NCBI GenBank assembly: GCA_964590135.1
Contig: CAZPVX010000017.1
Location: forward strand, 36,927-100,926
Length of the DNA: 64,000 nt
Reading direction: 5' to 3'
Source of the DNA: JBDHWI01 sp964590135
Lineage (GTDB): Bacteria > Chloroflexota > Anaerolineae > J036 > Brachytrichaceae
A model generated the notes under the pieces. That model saw only the letters and a list, made by a program, of their open reading frames with translations. It ran no database searches and was not told the origin of the DNA. The position numbers were made by a program, and so were the translations under genes. This document shows positions 50,425 to 59,165 of the stretch, piece after piece. Every line of letters starts with the position of its first letter. Positions within the stretch are counted from its first letter, which is position 1.

Positions 50425-53019
50425 TCAAGCTGTAGCATAGCTTACTGCTTGTTCGAGCGACATTGCCGCGCCGCGCGCGAAGGCAGTTGCATAGGCTTGC
50501 GGGTCTTGCGTCTTCACTGCATGGGTCAAGTTGTTCAGCATCGTGCCTTCGTCCATGTGCCAGACGGGAATGCCGGCGAGGTCGCGGATGGTGCTGGCTG
50601 CACCCAGCAGCGTGCTGGCGCGATCAAGATCACTGGCGAGGAACGCAGCGCCGGCCAGCGACTCGATGCTCCAGATCACGCCTTCGCGATAGCCGGCCTC
50701 AAAGCATAGGCGAATTGCAGCGCGCAACTGCGCCTCAGCCGCTGCAACCTCGCCGCGTTGAAGCGCTACAAAGCCGGTTTCATATGTGGCAACTGCAACC
50801 GATACCCCATCCCCCAGCAGCGGCAGCATGGTCTGCAACTCGTGATTGGCGCGCTCGGCGGCAGCGAAGTCTCGTCGCTCGCCAGTCACGCGCAAGAGGC
50901 CATTCAGCACCATCACCGCTGTCCAGTGCTCGCCGACATCGCGGAAGCAAGCCAGACTTTGTTCAAAATATGCCTGCGCTTTCTCGTATGCTTGGATGCT
51001 CAAGTTTGCAATGGCCTGGCCGGTGTATGCCATGCCCATGAGGTGCGGATCGTTGAGGTCCTGGCTGATTGACTCGGCTTCTGTCAGCAAGAAGTGCGCC
51101 CAATCGGCGTTGCCCTGCCACGCTGCGGAGAAGCCGGCAACGCACAACGCCTTCGCGCGTGCCTGCAATTTGGCGCGATCCACGCCGCCGGCAGTCGGCG
51201 TCGTGTCCAATCGCGAGAGCGCCGCTGTCATCCAGCGCAAGCTCTCGCTTTGGCGCGTCGTGATCAGCCAATACGCGCGCAATGACCAGCCAATCTCCGC
51301 AGCCATCGCCGCATTGCCCTTATCGATCAACCAGCTCAAGGCTGCCTGGACGTTGCTGTTTTCAGCATCGAGGATGACCAGCCATTCCTTCTGCTTTGCG
51401 CCAATGAGCTGCGGCTCGGCCTGGGTGACGAGATTCGTGAAATAAGCTGCATGGCGCTCAGCCACATGATCGGTCTCGCCACGCTCAGCGAGTTTGGCCG
51501 CTGCGTAGTCGCGCAGCGTATTGAGCAGGGAGAAGCGGTCGTTGCCGGTGGTGAGGGTTGTGCGCGTGATCAGACTCTTGTCGGCTAGCGAGATCATTGC
51601 ATCAACTGCTGCAAACTCATCTTCAAACTCGCATACATGCATGACCGACTCAAGCGTCCAGCCATCGACGAACACGCTGGTGCGCTCGAACCAGCGCTGT
51701 TCGTCTGGCGTGAGCAACCCATAGCTCCAGGCCAGCGTGTTGAGCAATGTCTGTTGCCGCTCCGGCAGGTCGCGTGCGCCACCACTGAGTAATCGCCCCT
51801 GCTGATCGGCGTCGATCAGCTTCGACAAAATGGCTTGCGGCGAAAGCAGCTTGACGCGAGCCGCAGCCAGCTCGATGGCGAGCGGCAGGCCGTCGAGATA
51901 GGCGACGATGCCGGCGACCGCCTGCGCGTTTGCGGGCGTGAGATCGAAGTTGGCCTTCACGGCCTTTGCGCGCTCCACAAACAACTGCACAGCCGCGCTG
52001 TCTTCGATTTGTATGGGAGAAGTCGCGGCGCGTTGCGGGGGCAAACCCAGCGGCGCAACAGGGCACTCATACTCACCGCGCACATGCAGCACGATGCGGC
52101 TGGTCACAAGCATCTCGACATTCGGCGCAGTGGTCAGCAGATCAGAGATGGCGGTGGCCGCCGGCAGCACCTGCTCGAAGTTGTCGAGGATCAACAGCAG
52201 ATTCTTTTCGCGGAGCGTCTCGATGACGCGCTCGGTCAGGCCGGCGGCGCGAGTTTCACCCAGCCCCAGCGCCGCGCCGATGGCAGGAATGACGAGGTTG
52301 TGATCGGTGATGTTTGACAGCGGCACGAAGCACACGCCATGCGTGAAGCGGCTGAGCGCGCACCGGCCAACCTCTATCGCAAGCCGCGTCTTCCCGATGC
52401 CGCCTGGCCCGTGCAGCGTGACCAGTCGCACATCGCCGCGCAGCACGAGGTCGGTGATGCGCGCAATATCGGGATCGCGGCCAATCAGTGGGGTGGAGGC
52501 TGCTGGCAGATTGTCATAGCGCGCGGGCAGCGCATCGATCGCCGGCGCCTGCTGCGTCATCTCGAACCGCTCAGTCAGCATGATCGCAAGGTCGTTCTCA
52601 ATCAACTGCTGCAACTCGGCGGCGCTGCTGAACGACTTGTAGGACACGCTATCGTCATCACGGATGTCGTCAAGCAATTGCTTCAGGCGCGGCTCGCGGT
52701 TCGGCGCCGGCGTTTTAATGTAGATCAGCTTGGGCTTATTTCCACATAGCCGATATTCGTCCTCGAGGCCAGAGATGGTCATATCCGGCGCAACCCAGCC
52801 GTAGCGCTCCCAATATAAGCCGATGAAAATGTGGCTTTGATCGAGATAGGAGCGATACAAATCCTGCGGCGGGTGTGGCCGCGCGCCGATCTCGAACATC
52901 ACAGGGGACAGCCTTAGCCGGTTGATGGCCTCGCGCGCGGCGACTCGCTCGTCGGCCATCTCCTGCAAGGTGGAGCTGACGAACACGCGCAGCCGTTGAT
53001 CTGGTGTGCGGATGATCAT
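50425..53019 (-). CDS. DUF4062 / NB-ARC (STAND) / TPR protein
   Basis: 864 aa. DUF4062 (about 8-150; RVFVSSTLQEMADERVAAREAI and FIGLYWERYGW) is followed by an NB-ARC-type NTPase with Walker A GPGGIGKTRLA, Walker B LLLILDNFEQVL, GLPLAIELAA-type motif and a winged-helix-like region (WFERTSVFVDGW), then a C-terminal array of about ten TPR-like helices with repeated A-x-x-N-A/L patterns. Proteins of this plan act as signal-activated switches; DUF4062-STAND combinations recur in bacterial conflict and stress systems. The start at 53019 lies 2 nt after the SDR stop; the frame extends further upstream without similarity. Confidence 0.88.
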   Translation of the reverse strand: MIIRTPDQRLRVFVSSTLQEMADERVAAREAINRLRLSPVMFEIGARPHPPQDLYRSYLDQSHIFIGLYWERYGWVAPDMTISGLEDEYRLCGNKPKLIYIKTPAPNREPRLKQLLDDIRDDDSVSYKSFSSAAELQQLIENDLAIMLTERFEMTQQAPAIDALPARYDNLPAASTPLIGRDPDIARITDLVLRGDVRLVTLHGPGGIGKTRLAIEVGRCALSRFTHGVCFVPLSNITDHNLVIPAIGAALGLGETRAAGLTERVIETLREKNLLLILDNFEQVLPAATAISDLLTTAPNVEMLVTSRIVLHVRGEYECPVAPLGLPPQRAATSPIQIEDSAAVQLFVERAKAVKANFDLTPANAQAVAGIVAYLDGLPLAIELAAARVKLLSPQAILSKLIDADQQGRLLSGGARDLPERQQTLLNTLAWSYGLLTPDEQRWFERTSVFVDGWTLESVMHVCEFEDEFAAVDAMISLADKSLITRTTLTTGNDRFSLLNTLRDYAAAKLAERGETDHVAERHAAYFTNLVTQAEPQLIGAKQKEWLVILDAENSNVQAALSWLIDKGNAAMAAEIGWSLRAYWLITTRQSESLRWMTAALSRLDTTPTAGGVDRAKLQARAKALCVAGFSAAWQGNADWAHFLLTEAESISQDLNDPHLMGMAYTGQAIANLSIQAYEKAQAYFEQSLACFRDVGEHWTAVMVLNGLLRVTGERRDFAAAERANHELQTMLPLLGDGVSVAVATYETGFVALQRGEVAAAEAQLRAAIRLCFEAGYREGVIWSIESLAGAAFLASDLDRASTLLGAASTIRDLAGIPVWHMDEGTMLNNLTHAVKTQDPQAYATAFARGAAMSLEQAVSYATA

Positions 53020-53021
53020 CG

Positions 53022-53735
53022 TTAGAAAGAGCCGAACAGGTTGATGCGCTGACCGTTTATGGCCGAGGCTGCATCTGAGCACAAAAACACCATGGCTGTG
53101 GCGATGTCCTCGGCGCGGGTGAATTTCTGGAAATTGTCGTTTGGTTTCTCGATCAGCATCGCCGGCGTCAGGATGGCGTTGACTTGGATGATGTTGGCCG
53201 TTGCGCCTGTGCCTTTGCATTCGTCGGCCAAGGCCAGCACGAGTGCTTCGCTGGCAGCCTTGCCGGCGGCGTAAGCTGCGTTGGTGTGCGCCGGCTTTTG
53301 CGCCTGTGGCGACGACACCAGAACAAAGCGGCCGCGGCCGGCCTTCAACGGCTCGACAAAAGCGCGAATCATGTTCCAGGTGGTCTGAATCAGCAGGTCG
53401 TTGAGCAGGCGCCAGTCAGCGGCGGGAAACTGCGCGATCTTTGTGCCGCCACGCCAGCCGCCCACCAGGTGCATCACGCCGTCTACACGGCCGTGCTTTT
53501 GCAGGATGCTGTCTGCCCATGCGCCAGTTTGTGACGCATCAAGCAAATCTACAGTATGAAGCGCGTGCTGATCTGGTTCGAGGTGAAGGGCTGCGATCAA
53601 CTGGCGCTGTTTGTCGGCATGGCGATCGCCGAGCGCGACAAATGCGCCGGCATCGGCAAATGCCTTGACTACAGAGGGTCCGAGTCCGCCGGTGCTGCCG
53701 GCGATGGCGATGACTTTGCCGCTGAGCTGCGACAT
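53022..53735 (-). CDS. SDR family NAD(P)-dependent oxidoreductase
   Basis: 237 aa. Nucleotide-binding motif AGSTGGLGPSVVKAF (a variant of TGxxxGxG), DLLDASQTGAW, and active-site YAAGKAASEAL (YxxxK) preceded by Ser in VLVSSPQAQK. Likely a short-chain dehydrogenase/reductase with unknown substrate. It is encoded 2 nt upstream of the DUF4062 STAND gene, an unusual tight linkage. Confidence 0.88.
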   Translation of the reverse strand: MSQLSGKVIAIAGSTGGLGPSVVKAFADAGAFVALGDRHADKQRQLIAALHLEPDQHALHTVDLLDASQTGAWADSILQKHGRVDGVMHLVGGWRGGTKIAQFPAADWRLLNDLLIQTTWNMIRAFVEPLKAGRGRFVLVSSPQAQKPAHTNAAYAAGKAASEALVLALADECKGTGATANIIQVNAILTPAMLIEKPNDNFQKFTRAEDIATAMVFLCSDAASAINGQRINLFGSF

Positions 53736-53803
53736 GCTGGCATTATAGGTTGTCGGAGCGCCCAGCGGGTTGACTTGCCTTCAGGTTGTTCGGGTGGTTG
53801 TCA

Positions 53804-54609
53804 CTACTCTTCCGCCGCCGGCTGGCCGCGACGTTGCGCCAGCAGCCACTGGAAGATGTCCGTTGTGGTGTAGGCCAACTCCCAGCCCTGATCGTGATTG
53901 GCATTCTCAAAAACGGTGAAAAGTGGCGCAGCACCGCATGCCTTCAGCGCATTCACCACGCGCTCACTTTCTTTCAAGGGAACGTTGCGGTCGCGCTTGG
54001 CGGCGAACACCCAGATCGGTTTGTCCTTTAATTCGCAGAGCTGGTTGGGGTTGTAGAAGTATCCGCCGACCACCGGCGCGACCGCGGCGAAGCGGTCTGG
54101 CTCGTCCATCAACAGCGCCCACGCGCCATAGCCGCCCATGCTCAAACCTGTGACGTAAATGCGGTCGGGATCGATCTTGTATTCGCCCTGCAATTCGTCA
54201 ATGGCCGCCTCGATCGGTTTGAGACTGGGATACCACCCGTATTGCTGTGATGTGGCCTGCGGGGCCATGACGATGAAAGGGAAATCGGGGTTCTCTTCCA
54301 ACATCTGNNNNNNNNNNGATTGATGTCACGCCCCACTTCGCGCGAGCCATGCAGGAAGATGAGCAGCGGCCACTGTTTTTCTGGCTCCTGCCCATATGAG
54401 GCCGGCACATACAGCAGGTAGTTCAATTGCGCGGTGCGGCCATTTGCCAGTGCGCCGCTGAAGGCGCGCGCCTGTAGTTTGCTCTGCACTGCAGCGATGT
54501 TCTCGCCGGCGGGTGGCGCTCCAACCTGTGCGGATGCTGGCGCGGAGCCGGCGATGCTCGTCAGTGTCAGTGCAGCCGCCAATGAGCAAAAAGTGGATAT
54601 GGGTTTCAT
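53804..54609 (-). CDS. Secreted alpha/beta-hydrolase (esterase/PHB-depolymerase-like), broken by an assembly gap
   Basis: One gene split by ten N bases (54308-54317); the two halves are in different frames because the gap size is arbitrary. The N-terminal half has a signal peptide (AALTLTSIAGSAPASA) and KQWPLLIFLHGSREVGRDIN (oxyanion HG). The C-terminal half has GLSMGGYGAWAL (nucleophile Ser), VPLKESE (Asp region) and ENANHDQGWELAY (catalytic His). This is the layout of exported carboxylesterases/PHB-depolymerase-like enzymes. The frameshift is probably an artefact of the gap, not a true pseudogene. Confidence 0.82.
54308..54317. other. Assembly gap (10 N) inside the esterase gene
   Basis: Ten N bases; flanking frames differ by a net shift, so the missing length is not a multiple of ten and is unknown. 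Confidence 0.99.
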
Positions 54610-54698
54610 GCTGGATACAGCGCGCTATTTTCCACGCATCCATGATGATGAGAAGGCCGGCTGCGAATGCGTTTGCTCGGCGATTGACCCACGCATCT

Positions 54699-54995
54699 TT
54701 ACGCCGGCTTCACGCCGTCCACCACAATCACACGAGCCGTCGCAGTGCGGCGGCGGATCTCTCTTGCCTTGCTGTATTCCTCAGAGTGATACCAGGCTTT
54801 GGCCTGTTCGAGCGAGGGAAACTCCAGGATCACAAACCGCTTTGGCGTCCACTCGCCTTCCAACACTTCCACGGGCGCGCCGCGCACGACGTAGCGCCCG
54901 CCGAACTTTTCCGGCGTGAGGCCGGCGAGCCGCTTGTATTCTTCATATTCCACCGGCTCAGTCACTTCGATGTCGGCAATCACGTATGCAGCCAT
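54699..54995 (-). CDS. DUF1330 domain protein
   Basis: 98 aa, family length. YVIADIEVTEPVEYEEYKRLA at the N-terminus and FPSLEQAKAWYHSEEYSKAREIR with the conserved central Trp are typical of DUF1330 (dimeric alpha-beta barrel). Function unknown. Its promoter must lie in or above the lyxose isomerase gene, 43 nt upstream. Confidence 0.9.
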   Translation of the reverse strand: MAAYVIADIEVTEPVEYEEYKRLAGLTPEKFGGRYVVRGAPVEVLEGEWTPKRFVILEFPSLEQAKAWYHSEEYSKAREIRRRTATARVIVVDGVKPA

Positions 54996-55038
54996 TGCAT
55001 CTCCTCAGCTTTTATGCGCTTGCGCGCCCTCACAGGTT

Positions 55039-55725
55039 TCAGCCCTGTAAAAAGTGTGCATAGTCGTTCACCAGCAAGTGTAGCGGCGCGGCGTCTTCCT
55101 CAACAGTGGGGAAGCGACCGAGCGGCTCATTGAAGCAGTTGTCGGTGTTGTCATCGTTCACCAGCGACACCTCGCCCATCAGCACGCGCCCGCCCTCGAA
55201 CCAGAAGCGGTGCCAGCAATACGGCTCCAGCGTGACGCTCTCACCGGGCTTCAGGCAAAGCGTCCCGCCGGCGCTCACCGTGCGCCGCACGCCGTCGCAC
55301 ATTACCGTCACATCACTCTCTGCCAGGCCGCTTTCAGGCGTGGCGTTGTAAAGCTGCACGATCAAATCGCCACCACCGCGATTGATGATGTCTTCGGTCT
55401 TCGTCCAGTGATAGTGCAGCGGGTTCATCTGTCCGGGGTCGCCGACGAGGATTTTCTCGCAATAGCTCTTGCCCTTGCCGGCGCGCAGTGCGCTCAGCGT
55501 GCCGTTGCGGATGGTGAAGAGAAACAAGCCAAACTCGCGAAAGTTGCCGCGCCCGAAGTCGGTGATGTCCCAGCCCAGCCGGCGGTCGATCACCTCTTGC
55601 GCGCTTGTTTGCTGCGCGCGCCATTCTTCCAGCGACCAGTAAGCCCACGCCGGCAGATGAAACTGAAGGCGATGCAGGAATGCATCCACATCCTGCATCA
55701 CGGCATTGATCTCAGATCGTTTCAT
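55039..55725 (-). CDS. D-lyxose isomerase family (cupin sugar isomerase)
   Basis: 228 aa. Cupin fold with metal ligands in MNPLHYHWTKTEDI (His, His, Glu) and EPYCWHRFWFEGG (His). This matches D-lyxose ketol-isomerase (YdaE type), which interconverts D-lyxose and D-xylulose and often D-mannose and D-fructose. It abuts kamA: its ATG starts directly before the TGA of the upstream gene with no spacing. Confidence 0.85.
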   Translation of the reverse strand: MKRSEINAVMQDVDAFLHRLQFHLPAWAYWSLEEWRAQQTSAQEVIDRRLGWDITDFGRGNFREFGLFLFTIRNGTLSALRAGKGKSYCEKILVGDPGQMNPLHYHWTKTEDIINRGGGDLIVQLYNATPESGLAESDVTVMCDGVRRTVSAGGTLCLKPGESVTLEPYCWHRFWFEGGRVLMGEVSLVNDDNTDNCFNEPLGRFPTVEEDAAPLHLLVNDYAHFLQG

Positions 55726-57105
55726 TCAGTTTATCTTCATCCAGGTCGCGTCGTCGCCTTCGGGCGCGATCTCCACGTCGCGCCGGCCCTGCAGTTGCGC
55801 AATGTCGATTTCGTCGTTGTCATCTTCGTCGCGCTGGTGCAGTGTTTCCCAATTCGCCGGCTTGATCGTCATCTCTTCGCCGGCCAGCAACCCTGACACA
55901 CCGCGCTGGCCCTTTTCGGTGCGTGGCTTGGGAATCCACTTCGTCGGCTTCGGACGCTGGTAATTGGTCGGCTCGGTGTAGGTGGAGATGTAACCCTCGA
56001 AGTTGCGGAACACCAGCCGGTCGTGCGATTGGCTGAGCAGGTAGTTCGGCTGCACCGGCACTTTGCCGCCGCCGCCAGGCAGGTCAACCGCAAAAGTCGG
56101 CACAGCGTAGCCGCTGGTGTGGCCGCGCAACGCCTCCATGATCTCAAGGCCGGCAGCCAGCGTGGTGCGGAAGTGGCCGCTGCCCTGCACCAGGTCGCAC
56201 ATGTAAAGGTAATAGGGTCGCACGCGCATCTTCACCAACTCGTGGCACAGCTTCTTGATCGTTTCAGGATGATCATTGACGCCGGCGAGCAGCACGCTCT
56301 GATTGCCGAGTGGGATGCCGGCGTCGGCCAGTTTCGCGCACGCGCGTGTCAACTCCGGTGTGATTTCCTTCGGGTGATTGACGTGGATATTCATCCAAAG
56401 CGGATGATATTTGCGCAGCATCTCGATGAGATCATCGGTGATGCGCTGCGGCATGAACACCGGCACACGGCTGCCGATGCGAATCACTTCGATGTGCGGG
56501 ATGGCGCGCAAGCCGGCGAGTAGTTCGTCCAGGACCTTTGGGCTGAGCGTGAGCGGGTCGCCGCCGCTGAGCAAGACGTCGCGCACCTGCGGGGTGTTGC
56601 GCAGGTATTCCAGTTGCTTCAGATAATTCGCGCGGTTGAAGAACGCGGCGTGCGGGTCGCCGACGACGCGGCTGCGCGTGCAATAGCGGCAGTAGCTGGC
56701 GCACTGCGTCGTCACCAGCATCAACACGCGGTCGGGGTAACGATGCACCAGTCCTGGCACTGGCGAATGCGCATCCTCCGACAGCGAATCCTCCATCATG
56801 CTGTCAAAGGCTTCGAATTCTCTTGCGCGCGGCACGACTTGCAGACGCACCGGACAATCAGGGTCGTCGGGGTCGATCAGCGATGCGAAGTAGGGTATGA
56901 TGTCGACGTGAAATTTCTCCGGCGCGTTGAGGCCGGCGATTTCCTCGTCTGTCAGGTGGATGATCTGTGCGAACTCTTCGTAGGTGTTGATGCGGTGCGC
57001 CAATTGCCAGCGCCAGTCATCCCACTGTTCGTCTGGCACATCGGCCCAAATGGCCGGCCGCGGCGTGCGGCTGGCGGGCAGCGAGTAGGGGAGGGGGTTG
57101 GACAT
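55726..57105 (-). CDS. Lysine 2,3-aminomutase family radical-SAM enzyme
   Basis: 459 aa. Radical-SAM motif CASYCRYCTRSRV, the PLP lysine in DLPGGGGKVPV and the N-terminal DVPDEQWDDWRWQLAHRI are typical of KamA. It interconverts L-alpha- and L-beta-lysine; beta-lysine serves in osmoprotection or antibiotic synthesis. The enzyme could alternatively act on another amino acid (e.g. glutamate), but the C-terminal Cys-rich oligomerisation segments fit KamA. It lies 2 nt after the DsbA-like gene and is coupled to the lyxose isomerase gene. Confidence 0.93.
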   Translation of the reverse strand: MSNPLPYSLPASRTPRPAIWADVPDEQWDDWRWQLAHRINTYEEFAQIIHLTDEEIAGLNAPEKFHVDIIPYFASLIDPDDPDCPVRLQVVPRAREFEAFDSMMEDSLSEDAHSPVPGLVHRYPDRVLMLVTTQCASYCRYCTRSRVVGDPHAAFFNRANYLKQLEYLRNTPQVRDVLLSGGDPLTLSPKVLDELLAGLRAIPHIEVIRIGSRVPVFMPQRITDDLIEMLRKYHPLWMNIHVNHPKEITPELTRACAKLADAGIPLGNQSVLLAGVNDHPETIKKLCHELVKMRVRPYYLYMCDLVQGSGHFRTTLAAGLEIMEALRGHTSGYAVPTFAVDLPGGGGKVPVQPNYLLSQSHDRLVFRNFEGYISTYTEPTNYQRPKPTKWIPKPRTEKGQRGVSGLLAGEEMTIKPANWETLHQRDEDDNDEIDIAQLQGRRDVEIAPEGDDATWMKIN

Positions 57106-57107
57106 GT

Positions 57108-57875
57108 TTACGGCAGCACCACATCCGGCGCGATCTGCTTGAATGCGTTGCGGAAGTCATCGGCAGCGCGGACGTTCGGGTTCAGCTTGCCGTTGATGAA
57201 GAACGAGGGCGTCGATTGCACGCCGCGCGCCTCGCCATCCTTGCGAATTTCCAGGACGCGCGCCTCATGCTTGTTGCTGTCCAGGCAGGCGCCAAACGCG
57301 GCAGTATCCATGCCCGGGATGGTGGCGGCCATCTCCTTCAGCCTTGTCTTGCTGAAGTTGCCGATGTTCTCTTCGCCGGTGATGAGCTGGTTGGCGAACA
57401 AGGTGTTGTGCATCTGCCAGCCCTTGTTCTGGTCGGCAGCGCACAAGACCGATTGCGCCGCGTCGCGCGATTCACGGCCGCCAACCTGGTCCTCGAGGAA
57501 GGGCATGAACTTCACCTCGTAGCGCACCTTGCCACTGTTGGCGAAGGCATCGATGACGCCGGCCTCAAAGCTCCGCGCATACTGGCCGCAGGCCGGGCAC
57601 TGATAGTCGAGAAACTCCTCGACTTTGATCGGCGCGTCCTGCGGCCCCCATGCGATCTCATTTGGCTCCGCATTCGGCGGCACCGGTTTGGTCGAGGTCT
57701 TGATCGCCGGGAGTGAGCGGCCGCCGGCAGCCTGCTGGTTGCCTGTGACTGAACTCAACACGATCGCGCCGCCAATTACCACGATGGCGATGACGGCAAT
57801 GATGACCGCGATCTGAATCCACTGCTTGCGCTGTTGTGCCTGCTGGCGCGCTTCAATCTCTCTTCGTTTGGACAT
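57108..57875 (-). CDS. Membrane-anchored DsbA-like thioredoxin-fold protein
   Basis: 255 aa. N-terminal basic segment, one helix (about 22-44), then a DsbA-type domain with active-site EFLDYQCPACGQYARSFEAG (CPAC) and STPSFFING (cis-Pro loop). The domain is placed outside the membrane and probably oxidises or isomerises disulfides of exported proteins. It is the first gene of a unit running through kamA, lyxose isomerase and DUF1330. A 7-bp hairpin (AAAGGAT/ATCCTTT) lies in its leader. Confidence 0.9.
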   Translation of the reverse strand: MSKRREIEARQQAQQRKQWIQIAVIIAVIAIVVIGGAIVLSSVTGNQQAAGGRSLPAIKTSTKPVPPNAEPNEIAWGPQDAPIKVEEFLDYQCPACGQYARSFEAGVIDAFANSGKVRYEVKFMPFLEDQVGGRESRDAAQSVLCAADQNKGWQMHNTLFANQLITGEENIGNFSKTRLKEMAATIPGMDTAAFGACLDSNKHEARVLEIRKDGEARGVQSTPSFFINGKLNPNVRAADDFRNAFKQIAPDVVLP

Positions 57876-57965
57876 TGCTTCTTCTTAATATCGGAAAGGA
57901 TTTGCGAAGATGGTAATGGCTATCCTTTGATTCGTGAAGATGCTTTTTACAGTTATTACTTACTT

Positions 57966-58715
57966 TTAAGGTTGACGTGGGGTCAACGCGCCGCTGATTT
58001 CAAACGTGTTTGTGTTGCGATAGCCGAGCCGCTCTGCAAGGCGGATGGATGCAGTATTGGCGGGGTCAACGATGTAGAGCGGCGTGCGGCCGGCTTGCAG
58101 CACCTGCGCGCTCACCGCACTGACGACCGATTTGCCCAACCCGCGATTGCGCGCCCCTTCGATCACTTTCACGTAAATCTCAGCATAGCGCGATGAGATC
58201 CACGATGTGCCGGCTTCGGCGGCATTGTCGCCGTCGCGTGTTTTGACTGCTGCGCGCAGCAGGCCGTCCGGCGTCGCGCTCGTTTGCACGAGGATGTTCA
58301 CCACTGGCTTGAAGGCATCCCGGTCGAGCGTGTAGATGGCGTGAATCGCCTCGCCGTGCAGCTCAGCCACTGCTTCGAGGTCAGGCTTGTTCGAGGGCAG
58401 CGCATTGAAGAGGTATTGCCGGCGTGCGTGCAGCGCTTCCTTCAACACCTGTCGCAGCGCAGTTGAATCCTCGCCTCGCATCACCACGAGTGGGCGAAAG
58501 AGATCAAGGCCGGTCTGGCATACCGCGGCAAACGCGATAGTCCGTCCTTGCGCATCCTGTCTCAAAAAAAGCCTGGCGCGGCGCGCCTCATGCTCCAGCG
58601 CGAAATACCAGGTGACTGCGTCGATGGGTTTGGGCGTGAGCAGCGTGGCAATGGACATGCGCTGCGCGGTGATTTTTGTGAGGTCGTCGGCCATGCGTTC
58701 GGATGAGTTTAGCAT
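57966..58715 (-). CDS. GNAT family N-acetyltransferase
   Basis: 249 aa. C-terminal acetyl-CoA-binding motif ARNRGLGKSVVSAVSAQVLQAG (R/Q-x-x-G-x-G/A), then TPLYIVDPANTASIRLAERLGYRNTNTFEI. The N-terminal half contains a GNAT-related, probably degenerate, domain. Start uncertain (58715 or 58694, no Shine-Dalgarno). Substrate unknown. Confidence 0.85.
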   Translation of the reverse strand: MLNSSERMADDLTKITAQRMSIATLLTPKPIDAVTWYFALEHEARRARLFLRQDAQGRTIAFAAVCQTGLDLFRPLVVMRGEDSTALRQVLKEALHARRQYLFNALPSNKPDLEAVAELHGEAIHAIYTLDRDAFKPVVNILVQTSATPDGLLRAAVKTRDGDNAAEAGTSWISSRYAEIYVKVIEGARNRGLGKSVVSAVSAQVLQAGRTPLYIVDPANTASIRLAERLGYRNTNTFEISGALTPRQP

Positions 58716-58793
58716 CGTGAGATGCGCCGCTGCAACATCGCTAAAAGAGAGAAATTGCGATGCCTCCTGACGCGCGCACCGGACGCCCTTCAC

Positions 58794-59165
58794 TCAAGAC
58801 TGCATTGCGTATTGCTTCAATATGGCAAGATCGACGAACTCCAGTGTCGAGATATGCGTCGCTTCGAGGTCGACAAGCGGTGCGACGCCAGCCGTATATG
58901 CTTCCACCCAGCGCTCGACGCACAGGCACCACTGATCGCCGGCCTGCAAGCCGCGAAAGCCGATTTCGGGGTGTGGCGTGCTGAGGTCGTTGCCGACCAT
59001 GCGCGAAAATTGCAGAAACGCGTCCGTCACCACGGCGCACACCGTGTGCAAACCCGCATCGCCTGGGCCGGTGTTGCAACAGCCATCGCGATACCAGCCG
59101 GTGAGCGGTTTGAAGCTGCACGGCTTGAGCGGAGTGCCGAGGACATTGCGCGCTTGGAGCGTCAT
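58794..59165 (-). CDS. DUF2237 family protein
   Basis: 123 aa, family length. NVLGTPLKPCSFKPLTGWYRDGCCNTGPGD, HTVCAVVTD, GNDLSTPHPEIGFRGLQAGDQWCLC and LEATH are all diagnostic of DUF2237. Several conserved Cys suggest a redox or metal function, but none is known. Its start overlaps the aldo/keto reductase stop (ATGA), so the two are translationally coupled. Confidence 0.94.
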   Translation of the reverse strand: MTLQARNVLGTPLKPCSFKPLTGWYRDGCCNTGPGDAGLHTVCAVVTDAFLQFSRMVGNDLSTPHPEIGFRGLQAGDQWCLCVERWVEAYTAGVAPLVDLEATHISTLEFVDLAILKQYAMQS

